In this document: piece by piece, positions 23,831 to 32,453 of the stretch
Numbering within the stretch: the stretch's first letter is position 1
Layout of the letters: the number at the start of each line of letters is the position of its first letter
Origin: JAVBOW01 sp031550125
GTDB lineage: Bacteria; Bacteroidota; Bacteroidia; Bacteroidales; Rikenellaceae
Assembly (NCBI GenBank): GCA_031550125.1
Contig: JAVBOW010000002.1
Span: forward strand, 124,001-188,000
Direction: 5' to 3'
Length of the DNA stretch: 64,000 nt
Notes under the pieces: generated by a model
What the model was told of the DNA's origin: nothing
The model's input: the letters and a program-made list of their open reading frames with translations, nothing else
Databases searched by the model: none
Position numbers and translations under genes: made by a program

Positions 23831-26500
23831 TCATTTACACTGCACCGACGCGGTGGCGCGGCATATCTCTCCCGAGGAGGTTACGCCCTCCAGGACGATA
23901 TCGTAGGTGGCGTTTTGATCCGAGGCGTAGAACCAAACCGTGGCGCGGCCCGCGGCGTCGGGTTTCACGCCCGGATCCCACAGCAGGGTGGTGCGGACGT
24001 CGGGAATGGAGTTGGAGCGATTCCAGGCCAAGTCGTAGCGCGGCTGGTAGAACTCCACGGGGGCTTTATAGCCCAGCGGGGTGAGATGGACGAGCGAATT
24101 GAGAGGCACGCGGCCCATAAAACTGGCTTTGAAAGTGAGGTAAACCACGTCGCGATCGCCATGGCCGCTCACTGCTGCGGCGTCGGCCCCCGAGATTATA
24201 TCGATAGATTCGAGCTGATCGGGATAGAGGTTATCCATGTCCATCAGGCGAATAGGGAAATTAGAGAGGTTGTTCATCAGCCTGTATTCGCGTTTGCCCA
24301 TCAACTCCTTCAGCATTTCGGCGATCGTCAGGCCGCCGTAGCTCTCCTCCAGTTTCTGGGTGTTAAGCGTCCTGTCGGGAACCACCTCCACGCCGGCCAG
24401 CGACACCTTGCGCTTATAGCTCACAGACACCGCTTCCAGATCGATAGTACGCATGCCGTTCTCGTAATAAAGGCGCATGCGCGACTGGTTGATGAACGCG
24501 TACGGCACCATCTCCCTGTCCTGGGCCGCCCTGAGCGGCGGCATGGCGAATTTTTCGGGACCCGGCATAGGGTCGGGATCGATCTCCAGGGTCAGCGAAC
24601 GCGATTTGGCTCCAGATTTTCGGAGCGCCTGGAGCGAAACCTTGCTATCCTGAGGCAGGTCGAGGCCGGTGAGCCTGAAACGGCTCTTGTCGTCCAGGTC
24701 GTACTTATTCCATTCATGCATGCTGGGGATAAGTACCATGAGCGACATCCCCCGCGATTCGCCACCGAAAAATCCAGTTATGCGTCCCGAAATCGTCTGC
24801 TCAGTCTCAGGAGGGTAATTTCTTTTGCCCAGCCTGCCCTCCAGCACCTCCTTTATGTCGAATCGCGTCCAGCCCTGCGTCATCAACAGGAGGTCGAGCC
24901 TGGCGAGCGTCTCTTCCGAGCGGTCGGCGAAATATGCGCCCGGCTCCTCTATGTTGCCCCTCAGGTCGGAAGTGAGCAGCATATAGCTCTCTATGCCCCC
25001 ATCCATGGAATTTACGCGCACGCTGCTACGGTCGGTGACCGACACGGCGAAACTGCCCGATGCGACCGGCTTGCCCGAGGGCGCGGAGAACTTTATGTCC
25101 ACCGTAACCTTCTCGCGTTTGTCGTAAGAGGGTTTATCGGTGCTTATGTCGGCCTTCACGCCGCCCATGCCCGGGACGAAGAGCAGGCGCTGCGAGAGCG
25201 TACGGAGCGTGGCCTTGTCAACCAGCGCCACGGCCACTATCCCGGCGGGCAGATTGGCCGTGCTTATCCTGGGCGGAGCGCCGGGCGTATATTCGACGGC
25301 GGCGATCAACTTGCCGCGCAGGTGCGCCACTATCGCCAAGCCGTCGAGCGGCAGACCCGGCGAGGCCGTCACGCAGCATATCATGTCGTTTCCCTCGCGC
25401 GATACGTCGAGCGCATATCCCGCCGAGGGCGCAGGCAGCGCGAAACGTTTTTCGACGCCGTCGGCGGAGCGTACGCGGGCGTAATACCTTTCGCCAGCCG
25501 CGGCCGCGAACGTAACGCAACCCATGCCCTTGTGCGAAGTGGATATGACGGCCACCTCCTCATCGCGCGAATTATATATCTTGCCGGCCGCCTCAACGGA
25601 CAGCCCCCCGACCGATACGGCCTTGAATGCCAGTTTCTGTGTGGAGGCGGCTACCAGCGGCCCTCCCTCGGGCAAAAACTGCAGGTCGTAGTCGGTGGTG
25701 AAATCTGGCAGGCGGAAAGAGGCGTGCATAGTCTCGCCCTCGGCGCCGTCTATCGAAATATCGAGCATGTTGCGGCCCGCCGCGGGGGTGAATGGAACGG
25801 CTATACGCCCGCCCGCGTCGGAACGGGCCACGGCTTTCTGCGTCAGGCTTCCGGTGTAGAGCAGGCATGAGACCCTCGTATCGGCTATGGGGCTTGCGCC
25901 CGAGAGGAGTTTGATATTGGCCACCATCTTCCCATCGTCGGCCTTCTCGTATGTCACGTCGGTGGAGAAGCGGGCGTCGAGCGGATTCACTATCCTCACC
26001 ACTCGGTTGAATAAGAATTCGGAACTTCCGTTCACCATCCATTGCGTGTAGGCCCTTATGCGGTAGTCGCCCGCAGGCAGCACCGGCGTCGTCGGGATGG
26101 AGTTGCAGAAACCCCGGCCGTCCTGCCAATAGCCCGTGCCGTCCAATTTTATTTTACTGAAATGCACCTGGTCGCCCGATGCAGAAAGCATCTGCACGTA
26201 GATGTATCGCGACGGCATGTTGGGCTGGTGGGTGACGGCGTTCACGAGATACCCTTTGAACCAGATGGTATCGCCTGCGCTGTAGTATGGTTTATCCGTT
26301 TGCAGGTAGAGTTTTTCATCCACGCCGCGTTTATAAAGGTCCACAAAACGTCCCGCCACCTTGCCCGCGAACGTAACGGCGGTATCGGCGACCGATGGCT
26401 GCCTGGCCGGCGGCTCGGGTTTCCTCCCGTAAGCCGGTGTGCCGAAGGCGGCCATGCATGCGGCTGCCAACGCTAAAAACATGAATGGATACCCTCTCAT
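23831..26500 (-). CDS. MG2/TonB-plug-like secreted protein, paralogue 2 of 3
   Basis: 889 residues. The signal peptide MRGYPFMFLALAAACMAAFG leads into a short linker, without the Gln-rich spacer of its neighbours. The MG2-like domain reads KLYLQTDKPYYSAGDTIWFK and LPAGDYRIRAYTQWMV; then come the family beta domains (LQFLPEGGPLVAAS, KPSYDKREKVTVDI), LLLMTQGWTRFDIKEVL, a plug-like region (about 700-780) and the shared C-terminus TTLLWDPGVKPDAAGRATVW ending ICRATASVQCK. It is 48 nt upstream of paralogue 3 and 52 nt downstream of paralogue 1, so the three are probably one transcript. Residue identity among the three looks moderate, which implies an old duplication. Function unknown. Confidence 0.75.
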   Translation of the reverse strand: MRGYPFMFLALAAACMAAFGTPAYGRKPEPPARQPSVADTAVTFAGKVAGRFVDLYKRGVDEKLYLQTDKPYYSAGDTIWFKGYLVNAVTHQPNMPSRYIYVQMLSASGDQVHFSKIKLDGTGYWQDGRGFCNSIPTTPVLPAGDYRIRAYTQWMVNGSSEFLFNRVVRIVNPLDARFSTDVTYEKADDGKMVANIKLLSGASPIADTRVSCLLYTGSLTQKAVARSDAGGRIAVPFTPAAGRNMLDISIDGAEGETMHASFRLPDFTTDYDLQFLPEGGPLVAASTQKLAFKAVSVGGLSVEAAGKIYNSRDEEVAVISTSHKGMGCVTFAAAAGERYYARVRSADGVEKRFALPAPSAGYALDVSREGNDMICCVTASPGLPLDGLAIVAHLRGKLIAAVEYTPGAPPRISTANLPAGIVAVALVDKATLRTLSQRLLFVPGMGGVKADISTDKPSYDKREKVTVDIKFSAPSGKPVASGSFAVSVTDRSSVRVNSMDGGIESYMLLTSDLRGNIEEPGAYFADRSEETLARLDLLLMTQGWTRFDIKEVLEGRLGKRNYPPETEQTISGRITGFFGGESRGMSLMVLIPSMHEWNKYDLDDKSRFRLTGLDLPQDSKVSLQALRKSGAKSRSLTLEIDPDPMPGPEKFAMPPLRAAQDREMVPYAFINQSRMRLYYENGMRTIDLEAVSVSYKRKVSLAGVEVVPDRTLNTQKLEESYGGLTIAEMLKELMGKREYRLMNNLSNFPIRLMDMDNLYPDQLESIDIISGADAAAVSGHGDRDVVYLTFKASFMGRVPLNSLVHLTPLGYKAPVEFYQPRYDLAWNRSNSIPDVRTTLLWDPGVKPDAAGRATVWFYASDQNATYDIVLEGVTSSGEICRATASVQCK

Positions 26501-26552
26501 ACGCCTGCCGGGATAAAGTGTGGCGACAAATTAGCTAACTCAGTAATGCACA

Positions 26553-29381
26553 CTACTTCCTTTGCACCGAAACGGACGCCCGGCACACGTCGCCCGAGGC
26601 CGAGACGCCCTCGAGGATAACGTCGTACACGGTGGCGTTGTCGGCCGTGTAGAACCACACTGTGGCCGTGCCGTCGGGTCCCGCCACAACCGCCGGATCC
26701 CAAAGCAGGGTCGTCCTGGCGTCCGGTTTGCTGTCGCGCGCCACCGAGGCCACGTCGTAGCGGGGCTGGTAGAACTGCGTCGGCTTCTTGAATCCCAGGG
26801 GCCTGAAAGTAACCATCGACGGCAGGTCGACGCGGTTGTTGCGGCCTCCGCGGCGTAGGGTTATCACCACCGCTATACCCATATCGCCATCCAGCAGCGC
26901 GGCCGCCTCCACGTCCGCCACCACATAGATCGACTCTATCTGTTCCGCGGCTATGCGGTCGAGATCGCCTACGGCTCCCTCGGCGGCCTCCTCCGGAGTG
27001 ATGTCCGTCACGGGGAAATCGTCTATCCACACCCTGCACTGCGTGTTGACGCTGCGCGGGTATAATTCGGCTATAATCTCTCGGGCCGTCATGCCGGGAT
27101 ATTTCTCTTCCATATCTTTTTCGGTGGCCGAGCGGGTAGGCTCCACCTCTATGCCATTGACGAGCTCCACTTTCCGGCGTCCCGTAACCTGCACCGCGTC
27201 GAGATCCAGCACTCTCATGCCTCCCTCGTAATAATAGCGCTGCTTGGAGTTGTTCAAAAAAGCGTCGGGCAGCCTGAAAGCGGCCTCAGAAGGCCTTAAC
27301 GGGGGGATATAAGCCATCGTCTCCGGAAACAGCTCCGGATTCAGCTCCAGGGCCACGGCGCGTTTGCCGCCGCTTTTGCTCTGGGCCTGGACCGAGAATA
27401 CCACGCTATCGGGGAAACTAAGCCCGTCTATTATGAAGCGGCTGCTCTGGCCCAGTTTGAACTGGTCGAAATATTTTATCTTTGGAGCCACCAGCAACAG
27501 CGACGCGTCTTTGGCCTCGCCGCCGAAGAACCCTTCGATACGCCCGCTTATAACCTGCGACTCTTCGTATTCGCGCTCGTATTTTTTCAGGCGGCCCTTT
27601 AGGAGGTCGGACATTTCGAAGCGCGTCCAACCCTGAGTCATCAGCAGGAGGTCTATCTTTGCCAGCGTAACCGGCGATTGGTCGGCGAAATATTCGCCGG
27701 GATTCTCCACATAGCCCTTTATGTCGGAAGTAAGCAGCAGGCTACTGGCTATGTTGCCGGCCAGCGAATCCCACTTGACGGCGGCTGCGTCGGTAACCGA
27801 CACGCCGAAAGTTCCGCCCGCCACAGGCTGTCCCATACGGGTGAAATCTATTTTCAGCGTAACCTTCTCCCGTTTGCCGTAGGAAAGTTTGTCCGCCGTT
27901 ACGGACGCCGTGAACTTACCGTTCTCCGGGACGAAGGCCAGGCGCTGCGACACAGGCTCCATGAGATTTTTATCCACCAGCGTGAAATGGATCACGCCGG
28001 GCGACAGCTTATCCATCTCGATGGCCTTGGGCGTTCCCGGCGAATAGGTCTCGGCCATGACGACCCTTCCGTGGTTATGCACCACGACGGCCATATCGCC
28101 GGCCGGAGCGCCCGGGGCGGCCAGTACCTCGCATATGAATCGACCCCTGACCGGCGTGATCTTCAGCGCATAGCCCTCCGTACGGACGGCTGGCAACTCG
28201 AAACGTTTCTCCACGCCGTCGTCAGAGCGCGCCACGGCATGGTATTTTTCGCCGGCTTCGGCGACCAGGCTCGTAACGCCCATGCCGTTATGGAACGTGG
28301 TGAGGTTGGAGACCACTTCGTTGCGGGAATTATAAATTTCGCCTGACACCTTTACCGAAAGGCCGTTCACGCCCGTTGCCTTGAAGGCCACTTTCTGCAT
28401 CACGCCGCCGAGCAGCGCGCCGCCTTCGGGCATGAACTGTACGTCGAAATCGTTAGTATAGTCGGGCAGGCGGAAACTTGCCGTACAGGGCTTTTCGGCC
28501 CCTTTATCCATCGACACCGTAAGCAGCCCCCTGCCGGCCGAAGGCGTGAAGGGGACGGTTATCGCCCCATTATCGTCGGTTTGCGCCACGGACGTAACTG
28601 TTTTGCCGCCCGAATCGAGCGTCAGGTCTATGTCCGCCTTGACCAGCGGGCCGGAACCGCCGTATATGGTGACTTTGGCCAGCACCTTGCCGTCGGCCTG
28701 TTTGTCGTACGACACGTTGGCGGAGAAACGTTCGTCTATGGGATTGCCTATGCGGAATATCCTGGTGAAGAAATAGTCGTTGCTGTTGTTCTCCATCCAC
28801 TGCGTGTAGGCGCGTACGGTATAGTCGCCAGCGGGCATATCCGGCTTCAGATACAGCGAGTTGGCGAACCCGTCGCCCTCGGCCTTTATCTTGGAGCGGC
28901 CCAGGAGCGCACCTTTGCTGTCGGCCAGTTCCACGTAGATATACTGTGACTTGAGCATCGGGGCCGTGGTGATGGCGTTAACCAGATAACCCTTGAACCA
29001 CATGGTGTCGCCGGCGGCATAGTAGGGTTTGTCGAATTGCAGGTAGAGTTTCTCGTCCACCCCGCGGCGGTAAAGCTCTTTGAAACGTTCGAGTACCTTG
29101 CCCGAGAACGATTTGATGGTGTCGGCGGCCGAAACGGGCTGCGCCGTCGCCGGCGCGGCGACCGGGGCCTGCCTGGACGGCTTGTTGTCCCTGGCTTGCT
29201 CCTCTTCCTCCTGTATATTTTCCTGCTGCCGCTGGCGTTGTTGCGTCTGCTGCTGGCGTCCGGACTGGCCGGCCCCAAAGCCGCCGTTGCCGCCCGCGCC
29301 GCGCCCTCCCTGGGCCGAAACGCCGCAAACGGCAGAAGAGAATGCGGCCGCCAGAAGAATATTCCTCAAGGTACTTTTCAT
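26553..29381 (-). CDS. MG2/TonB-plug-like secreted protein, paralogue 1 of 3
   Basis: 942 residues. The signal peptide (about 1-24, ending GVSAQ) is followed by a Gly-rich then Gln/Glu-rich linker to about 85. The MG2-like domain contains KLYLQFDKPYYAAGDTMWFK and PAGDYTVRAYTQWMENNSN. Beta domains include VQFMPEGGALLGGV and KLSYGKREKVTLKI; then come LLLMTQGWTRFEMSDLLKG, a plug-like region (about 750-850: MEEKYPGMTAREIIAELYPR, WIDDFPVTD) and the shared C-terminus TTLLWDPAVVAGPDGTATVW ending CRASVSVQRK. First gene of the array. A perfect 22-bp dyad lies 16 nt upstream of its ATG. It could be an outer-membrane partner of secreted substrates, but this is inference. Confidence 0.75.
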   Translation of the reverse strand: MKSTLRNILLAAAFSSAVCGVSAQGGRGAGGNGGFGAGQSGRQQQTQQRQRQQENIQEEEEQARDNKPSRQAPVAAPATAQPVSAADTIKSFSGKVLERFKELYRRGVDEKLYLQFDKPYYAAGDTMWFKGYLVNAITTAPMLKSQYIYVELADSKGALLGRSKIKAEGDGFANSLYLKPDMPAGDYTVRAYTQWMENNSNDYFFTRIFRIGNPIDERFSANVSYDKQADGKVLAKVTIYGGSGPLVKADIDLTLDSGGKTVTSVAQTDDNGAITVPFTPSAGRGLLTVSMDKGAEKPCTASFRLPDYTNDFDVQFMPEGGALLGGVMQKVAFKATGVNGLSVKVSGEIYNSRNEVVSNLTTFHNGMGVTSLVAEAGEKYHAVARSDDGVEKRFELPAVRTEGYALKITPVRGRFICEVLAAPGAPAGDMAVVVHNHGRVVMAETYSPGTPKAIEMDKLSPGVIHFTLVDKNLMEPVSQRLAFVPENGKFTASVTADKLSYGKREKVTLKIDFTRMGQPVAGGTFGVSVTDAAAVKWDSLAGNIASSLLLTSDIKGYVENPGEYFADQSPVTLAKIDLLLMTQGWTRFEMSDLLKGRLKKYEREYEESQVISGRIEGFFGGEAKDASLLLVAPKIKYFDQFKLGQSSRFIIDGLSFPDSVVFSVQAQSKSGGKRAVALELNPELFPETMAYIPPLRPSEAAFRLPDAFLNNSKQRYYYEGGMRVLDLDAVQVTGRRKVELVNGIEVEPTRSATEKDMEEKYPGMTAREIIAELYPRSVNTQCRVWIDDFPVTDITPEEAAEGAVGDLDRIAAEQIESIYVVADVEAAALLDGDMGIAVVITLRRGGRNNRVDLPSMVTFRPLGFKKPTQFYQPRYDVASVARDSKPDARTTLLWDPAVVAGPDGTATVWFYTADNATVYDVILEGVSASGDVCRASVSVQRK

Positions 29382-29396
29382 GATACGATATGGTTA

Positions 29397-29418
29397 GTTG
29401 TCCGGAATTCCGGACAAC
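29397..29418. promoter_or_regulatory. 22-bp perfect dyad upstream of the MG2/plug array
   Basis: The arms GTTGTCCGGAA and TTCCGGACAAC are perfectly complementary with no spacer (centre of an EcoRI-type GAATTC). It lies 16 nt upstream of the ATG at 29381 and 82 nt after the lipoprotein stop. It could be a regulator-binding site or a small hairpin separating the lipoprotein from the array; no T-run follows, which argues against a standard terminator. Confidence 0.5.
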
Positions 29419-29500
29419 AATGTAGTGATTCTTGTTCTATCCGCACATAAACACAGGGTGAAACGCCAATAAACAGAGGCGACCCGCAAAATCGGCGCGA

Positions 29501-30634
29501 TTACCTGTAGACGGAACTTATGAACGAAGTGGCTTGGGCGTAAAGCGGGTTGGCGAAACTGGCGAAAAGCTCCTGGGGCGGAGGGACGGGCAGCGGCCTA
29601 CGCTTAGTCAGCTCTATTTGAGCATGCGTGAGCGCCCTTTCGTCGCCGTTGAACGAGGCCCATTCGGAAAACCACACGGAATTATTGGCGAACGAGCGCT
29701 GATTCAGTACCTTGCCCGTGTGGGCGTCGGTTATGCGTATCACCATGGCCCCTGCCGACAGCACCTCCAGGCGGTTGAATGTAAAGCGAGCCTTCACCTT
29801 GCCCATAACGTTGTGTTTCTGGCCGTCTACCGTGGTAGTGCCTATGACGATCTCTCCCGACTCGCAATCTTTGGTGTCGGACGTACTGCGGCTGTTGCCT
29901 ACGGTGAAGTCGGCGAAGTCGAGCAGCAGCACATGGTGGGGATCGTTCATCCTTTCGGCCGCCGCTTCGGCTGGGGTATAGAAGCGCACCAGGTTCTGGT
30001 AGGTGCGCCGCGTAACCTCCGACATGAGGCGGTTGTAAAAGAAGTCGGCGTCGAGCGAGTAGCGCAGGTTCACCACGGGCTTGGTCACTATCACCCTCAG
30101 GGTGGCCAGGTAACGGGCCTGAGCCAGAAGGTTGTTGACGTCGCGGTAGCCTGGCGTGTATTTGGCAACCCTTACGAAAGCGTCGTATGCGGCGCGCGCC
30201 GACTCCAGCGTTCCGCCGTTGAGCGCGGCCGTCCCGATGTCGTAGTAGAGGGGGCCGACGATCTGTTTGGTCTCTTCCAGCTCGTTGCGGAAATCCTCCG
30301 GGGTGACCAGCGAAAGCGCCGCCGGACAGTGGATTATCTCCTCAGAAAGGCGCACCATATCGCCGTAGATGACAATGTTGCCCTCCAGACGCGCCACGTC
30401 GCGCGCCTGCGTGTTGATCCCGGCCTTGCGGCGCGCGTCGGCCACGGCCATAGGATAGGCCTTGACGAGCGTCTCGCGGGCCTTGCGGTTGGACGGGTCG
30501 CTGCGCAGCCTCTCCACCGATTTGACACTGGCGTTATAGTAGTCGCCGGATTGGTACGCTTTCCTGCCCGACGAGCAGGCGGCCATAAGCGCTATGCACG
30601 CCGCGGCGATTAGTTTGGTCGGAGTTATTTTCAT
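29501..30634 (-). CDS. Lipoprotein of unknown function with TPR-like helices
   Basis: 377 residues. The N-terminus KLIAAACIALMAACSSGRK is a lipoprotein signal with lipobox LMAAC (acylated Cys about 20). Residues 25-180 look like TPR-type helical hairpins (AYQSGDYYNASVKSVERLRS, SARAAYDAFVRVAKYTPGYR). The rest is mixed and probably beta-rich (VLLLDFADFTVGNS, VKARFTFNRLEVLSAGAM). It starts 22 nt after prfB and precedes the MG2/plug array by about 120 nt, so a common transcript is possible, though the dyad at 29397 lies between. I do not recognise a characterised family; an assembly or scaffold role at the outer membrane would be a guess. Confidence 0.65.
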   Translation of the reverse strand: MKITPTKLIAAACIALMAACSSGRKAYQSGDYYNASVKSVERLRSDPSNRKARETLVKAYPMAVADARRKAGINTQARDVARLEGNIVIYGDMVRLSEEIIHCPAALSLVTPEDFRNELEETKQIVGPLYYDIGTAALNGGTLESARAAYDAFVRVAKYTPGYRDVNNLLAQARYLATLRVIVTKPVVNLRYSLDADFFYNRLMSEVTRRTYQNLVRFYTPAEAAAERMNDPHHVLLLDFADFTVGNSRSTSDTKDCESGEIVIGTTTVDGQKHNVMGKVKARFTFNRLEVLSAGAMVIRITDAHTGKVLNQRSFANNSVWFSEWASFNGDERALTHAQIELTKRRPLPVPPPQELFASFANPLYAQATSFISSVYR

Positions 30635-30656
30635 TATGTTACGACTTCTTGTCAGG

Positions 30657-31740
30657 TTAGTTGAATTCCATCAGGTAGGCTTTTATGAAATCGCCCAGTT
30701 CGCCGTCCAGCACCGCCTGCGTGTCGGACGTCTCGTGACCTGTGCGGTGGTCCTTGACCAGTTTATAAGGATGCAGGGTGTAGGAGCGTATCTGCGACCC
30801 CCACTCTATCTTCTTCTTTTGCCCTTCGAGTTCGGTCTGCAACTCCATGCGTTTATCCATCTCGCGCTGGTAGAGTTTAGAGCGGAGTATGCGCATGGCG
30901 TTCTCCTTGTTCATCAGCTGCGAGCGGGTCTCGGTGTTCTCCACCACTATGCCCGAGGGAATGTGCCTGAGGCGCACTCCCGTCTCCACTTTGTTGACGT
31001 TCTGTCCGCCGGCTCCGCCGCTGCGATAGGTATCCCACTCTATGTCGGAGGGATTGATCACGATCTCTATCGTATCGTCCACGGCGGGAGATACGAATAC
31101 CGACGCGAAAGTCGTCTGGCGCTTGTTGTTGGCGTTGAAGGGCGACAGGCGCACCAGGCGGTGGACGCCGTTCTCGCTCTTCAGGTAGCCGTAGGCGTAT
31201 TCGCCCTCGAATTCCACCGTGGCCGACTTTACTCCCACCTCATCGCCGTCCTGGAGGTCGATTATCCTCACCTTATAGCCGTTGAGCTCTCCCCAGCGGG
31301 TGTACATCCTCAGCAGCATCGACGTCCAGTCGAGGCTTTCCGTGCCTCCCGCGCCCGAGTTTATCTCCATTATGGCTCCCAGGCGATCCTCGGGGGTGCG
31401 CAGCATGTTGCGCATCTCGAGCGCCTCTACGGCCGCGAGGGTTTCGGCGTAATGAGCGTCTAATTCCTCGGCCGCGACCGCGCCCTCCCTTACGAAATCG
31501 GGCATCAGTTCGAGGTCGTCCGCAAGGGACTCCACAGACTTGTACGCGTCCACCCAACTGCGTATAGAGGCCACTTTTTTAAGTTGCTGCTCGGCGGCTG
31601 ACGGATCGTCCCAAAAACCGGGAGCGGCGGTCTTGTCCTGCTCCTCTTCCAGCTCTATAAGTTTGCCGGGGATGTCAAAGATGCCTCCCCAACGCGTCCC
31701 GGCGTCTTATAAGCTCTTTAATTTGTTCGAATGTTATCAT
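30657..31740 (-). CDS. prfB: Peptide chain release factor 2 (programmed +1 frameshift)
   Basis: Assembled as 31740-31678 joined to 31676-30657, giving 360 residues. The first 21 codons (MITFEQIKELIRRRDALGRH plus L) end at CTT followed by in-frame TGA (31677-31675). Slipping +1 on CTT-T reads GAC and continues DIPGKLIELEEEQDKTAAPG. An internal Shine-Dalgarno-like GGGGAGG sits 3 nt before the CTT, as in other prfB autoregulatory sites. The SPF tripeptide for UGA recognition (RLSPFNANNKRQ) and the catalytic GGQ (SGGAGGQNVNKVETG) are present. RF2 terminates at UGA/UAA and so limits its own synthesis. The ATG is 4 nt after the barrel gene stop and 22 nt separate it from the lipoprotein. Confidence 0.97.
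31675..31690 (-). promoter_or_regulatory. prfB programmed +1 frameshift site
   Basis: On the minus strand the order is GGGGAGG, CAT, CTT, TGA, C. CTTTGAC is the canonical slip heptamer, and the purine-rich stimulator is at the canonical 3-nt distance. The out-of-frame stop is UGA, the codon read by RF2 itself. Confidence 0.95.
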
Positions 31741-31744
31741 TTGG

Positions 31745-32350
31745 CTAAAATAATATTCCCAATGTAAGGCGCTGGCTGCGCGGTTTTGTGGTTATGTTGT
31801 CCATCGCCTCCCTGGCCGACAGATCCGTAAGACCCCAGTCGTACTGGTACATTACGCGGATGTGCCTGAACACGTCCACCCCCGCGCCCACCGTCATGCC
31901 CCATGTGAAGCGCTCAAGGTCGTCGCCGTAATCCATTTTCCGGCCGTCCTGCTTGGCCCAAAGGCCGCAGTCGAGATAGGGGCCGGCTATGATAAAGGGC
32001 GTCACGACAGGCAGCATGAAGCGGTATTTGACATTCAGGGGCAGTTCGAGCGACGAGTAGCGGTTCTCGAAAGTCTTGCTGCCGTCTCCTCCCAACTGCG
32101 CGACCTCGCTTTCCACCTTGCGTTGTATGAACAGCAGGCCCGTATTGATCCCCAGGCCCAAAGGCAGGTTTATGTCGTAGGTCAGTCCGGCGCTGTATCC
32201 GGTGGCCCTGCTGAACATATCGTCCGACATGCTTACTTCCGAAAGTTTGAGATCGGTGAAGTTGGCGCCTGCCTGGATACCCCATTTGCCCTGTGCGGAC
32301 ACACCAAATGCCAGCAAGCACGCGAAAGCGGAGAGAATGATTTTCTTCAT
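31745..32350 (-). CDS. Small outer-membrane beta-barrel protein
   Basis: 201 residues from ATG at 32350 (MKKIILSAFACLLAFGVSAQ, a signal peptide with AQ cleavage). An upstream in-frame ATG at 32359 would add only three residues. The mature part is alternating polar/hydrophobic strands typical of OmpA/OmpX-like eight-stranded porin-family barrels: WGIQAGANFTDLKL, GYSAGLTYDINLPLGLGINT, LELPLNVKYRFMLP, VTPFIIAGPYLDCGL. It ends QRLTLGILF, a C-terminal strand with a final aromatic as recognised by the barrel-assembly machinery. It is upstream of prfB by 4 nt, an unusual pairing that may put RF2 under the barrel gene's promoter. Ligand or role unknown. Confidence 0.8.
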   Translation of the reverse strand: MKKIILSAFACLLAFGVSAQGKWGIQAGANFTDLKLSEVSMSDDMFSRATGYSAGLTYDINLPLGLGINTGLLFIQRKVESEVAQLGGDGSKTFENRYSSLELPLNVKYRFMLPVVTPFIIAGPYLDCGLWAKQDGRKMDYGDDLERFTWGMTVGAGVDVFRHIRVMYQYDWGLTDLSAREAMDNITTKPRSQRLTLGILF

Positions 32351-32390
32351 GACATGCAATTTTAAGTTAGATTATGGTTTTGCGCGTCCA

Positions 32391-32398
32391 CAAATATA
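32391..32398 (-). promoter_or_regulatory. -7 box (TATATTTG) for the barrel-prfB transcript
   Basis: CAAATATA on the plus strand reads TATATTTG on the minus strand (TAnnTTTG), 40 nt upstream of the ATG at 32350. No clear -33 box. Confidence 0.5.
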
Positions 32399-32453
32399 AG
32401 ACTTTCCGTTGAAAATATATGCATGGCGCGCCTACCTGGTAAAAGACGTCCGA

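Noticed and set aside
22481..25870. Open frame of 1129 residues on the plus strand
   Set aside because: Antisense to two MG2/plug genes; composition is His/Arg/Gly/Val-rich as expected for a shadow frame and no motif is seen.
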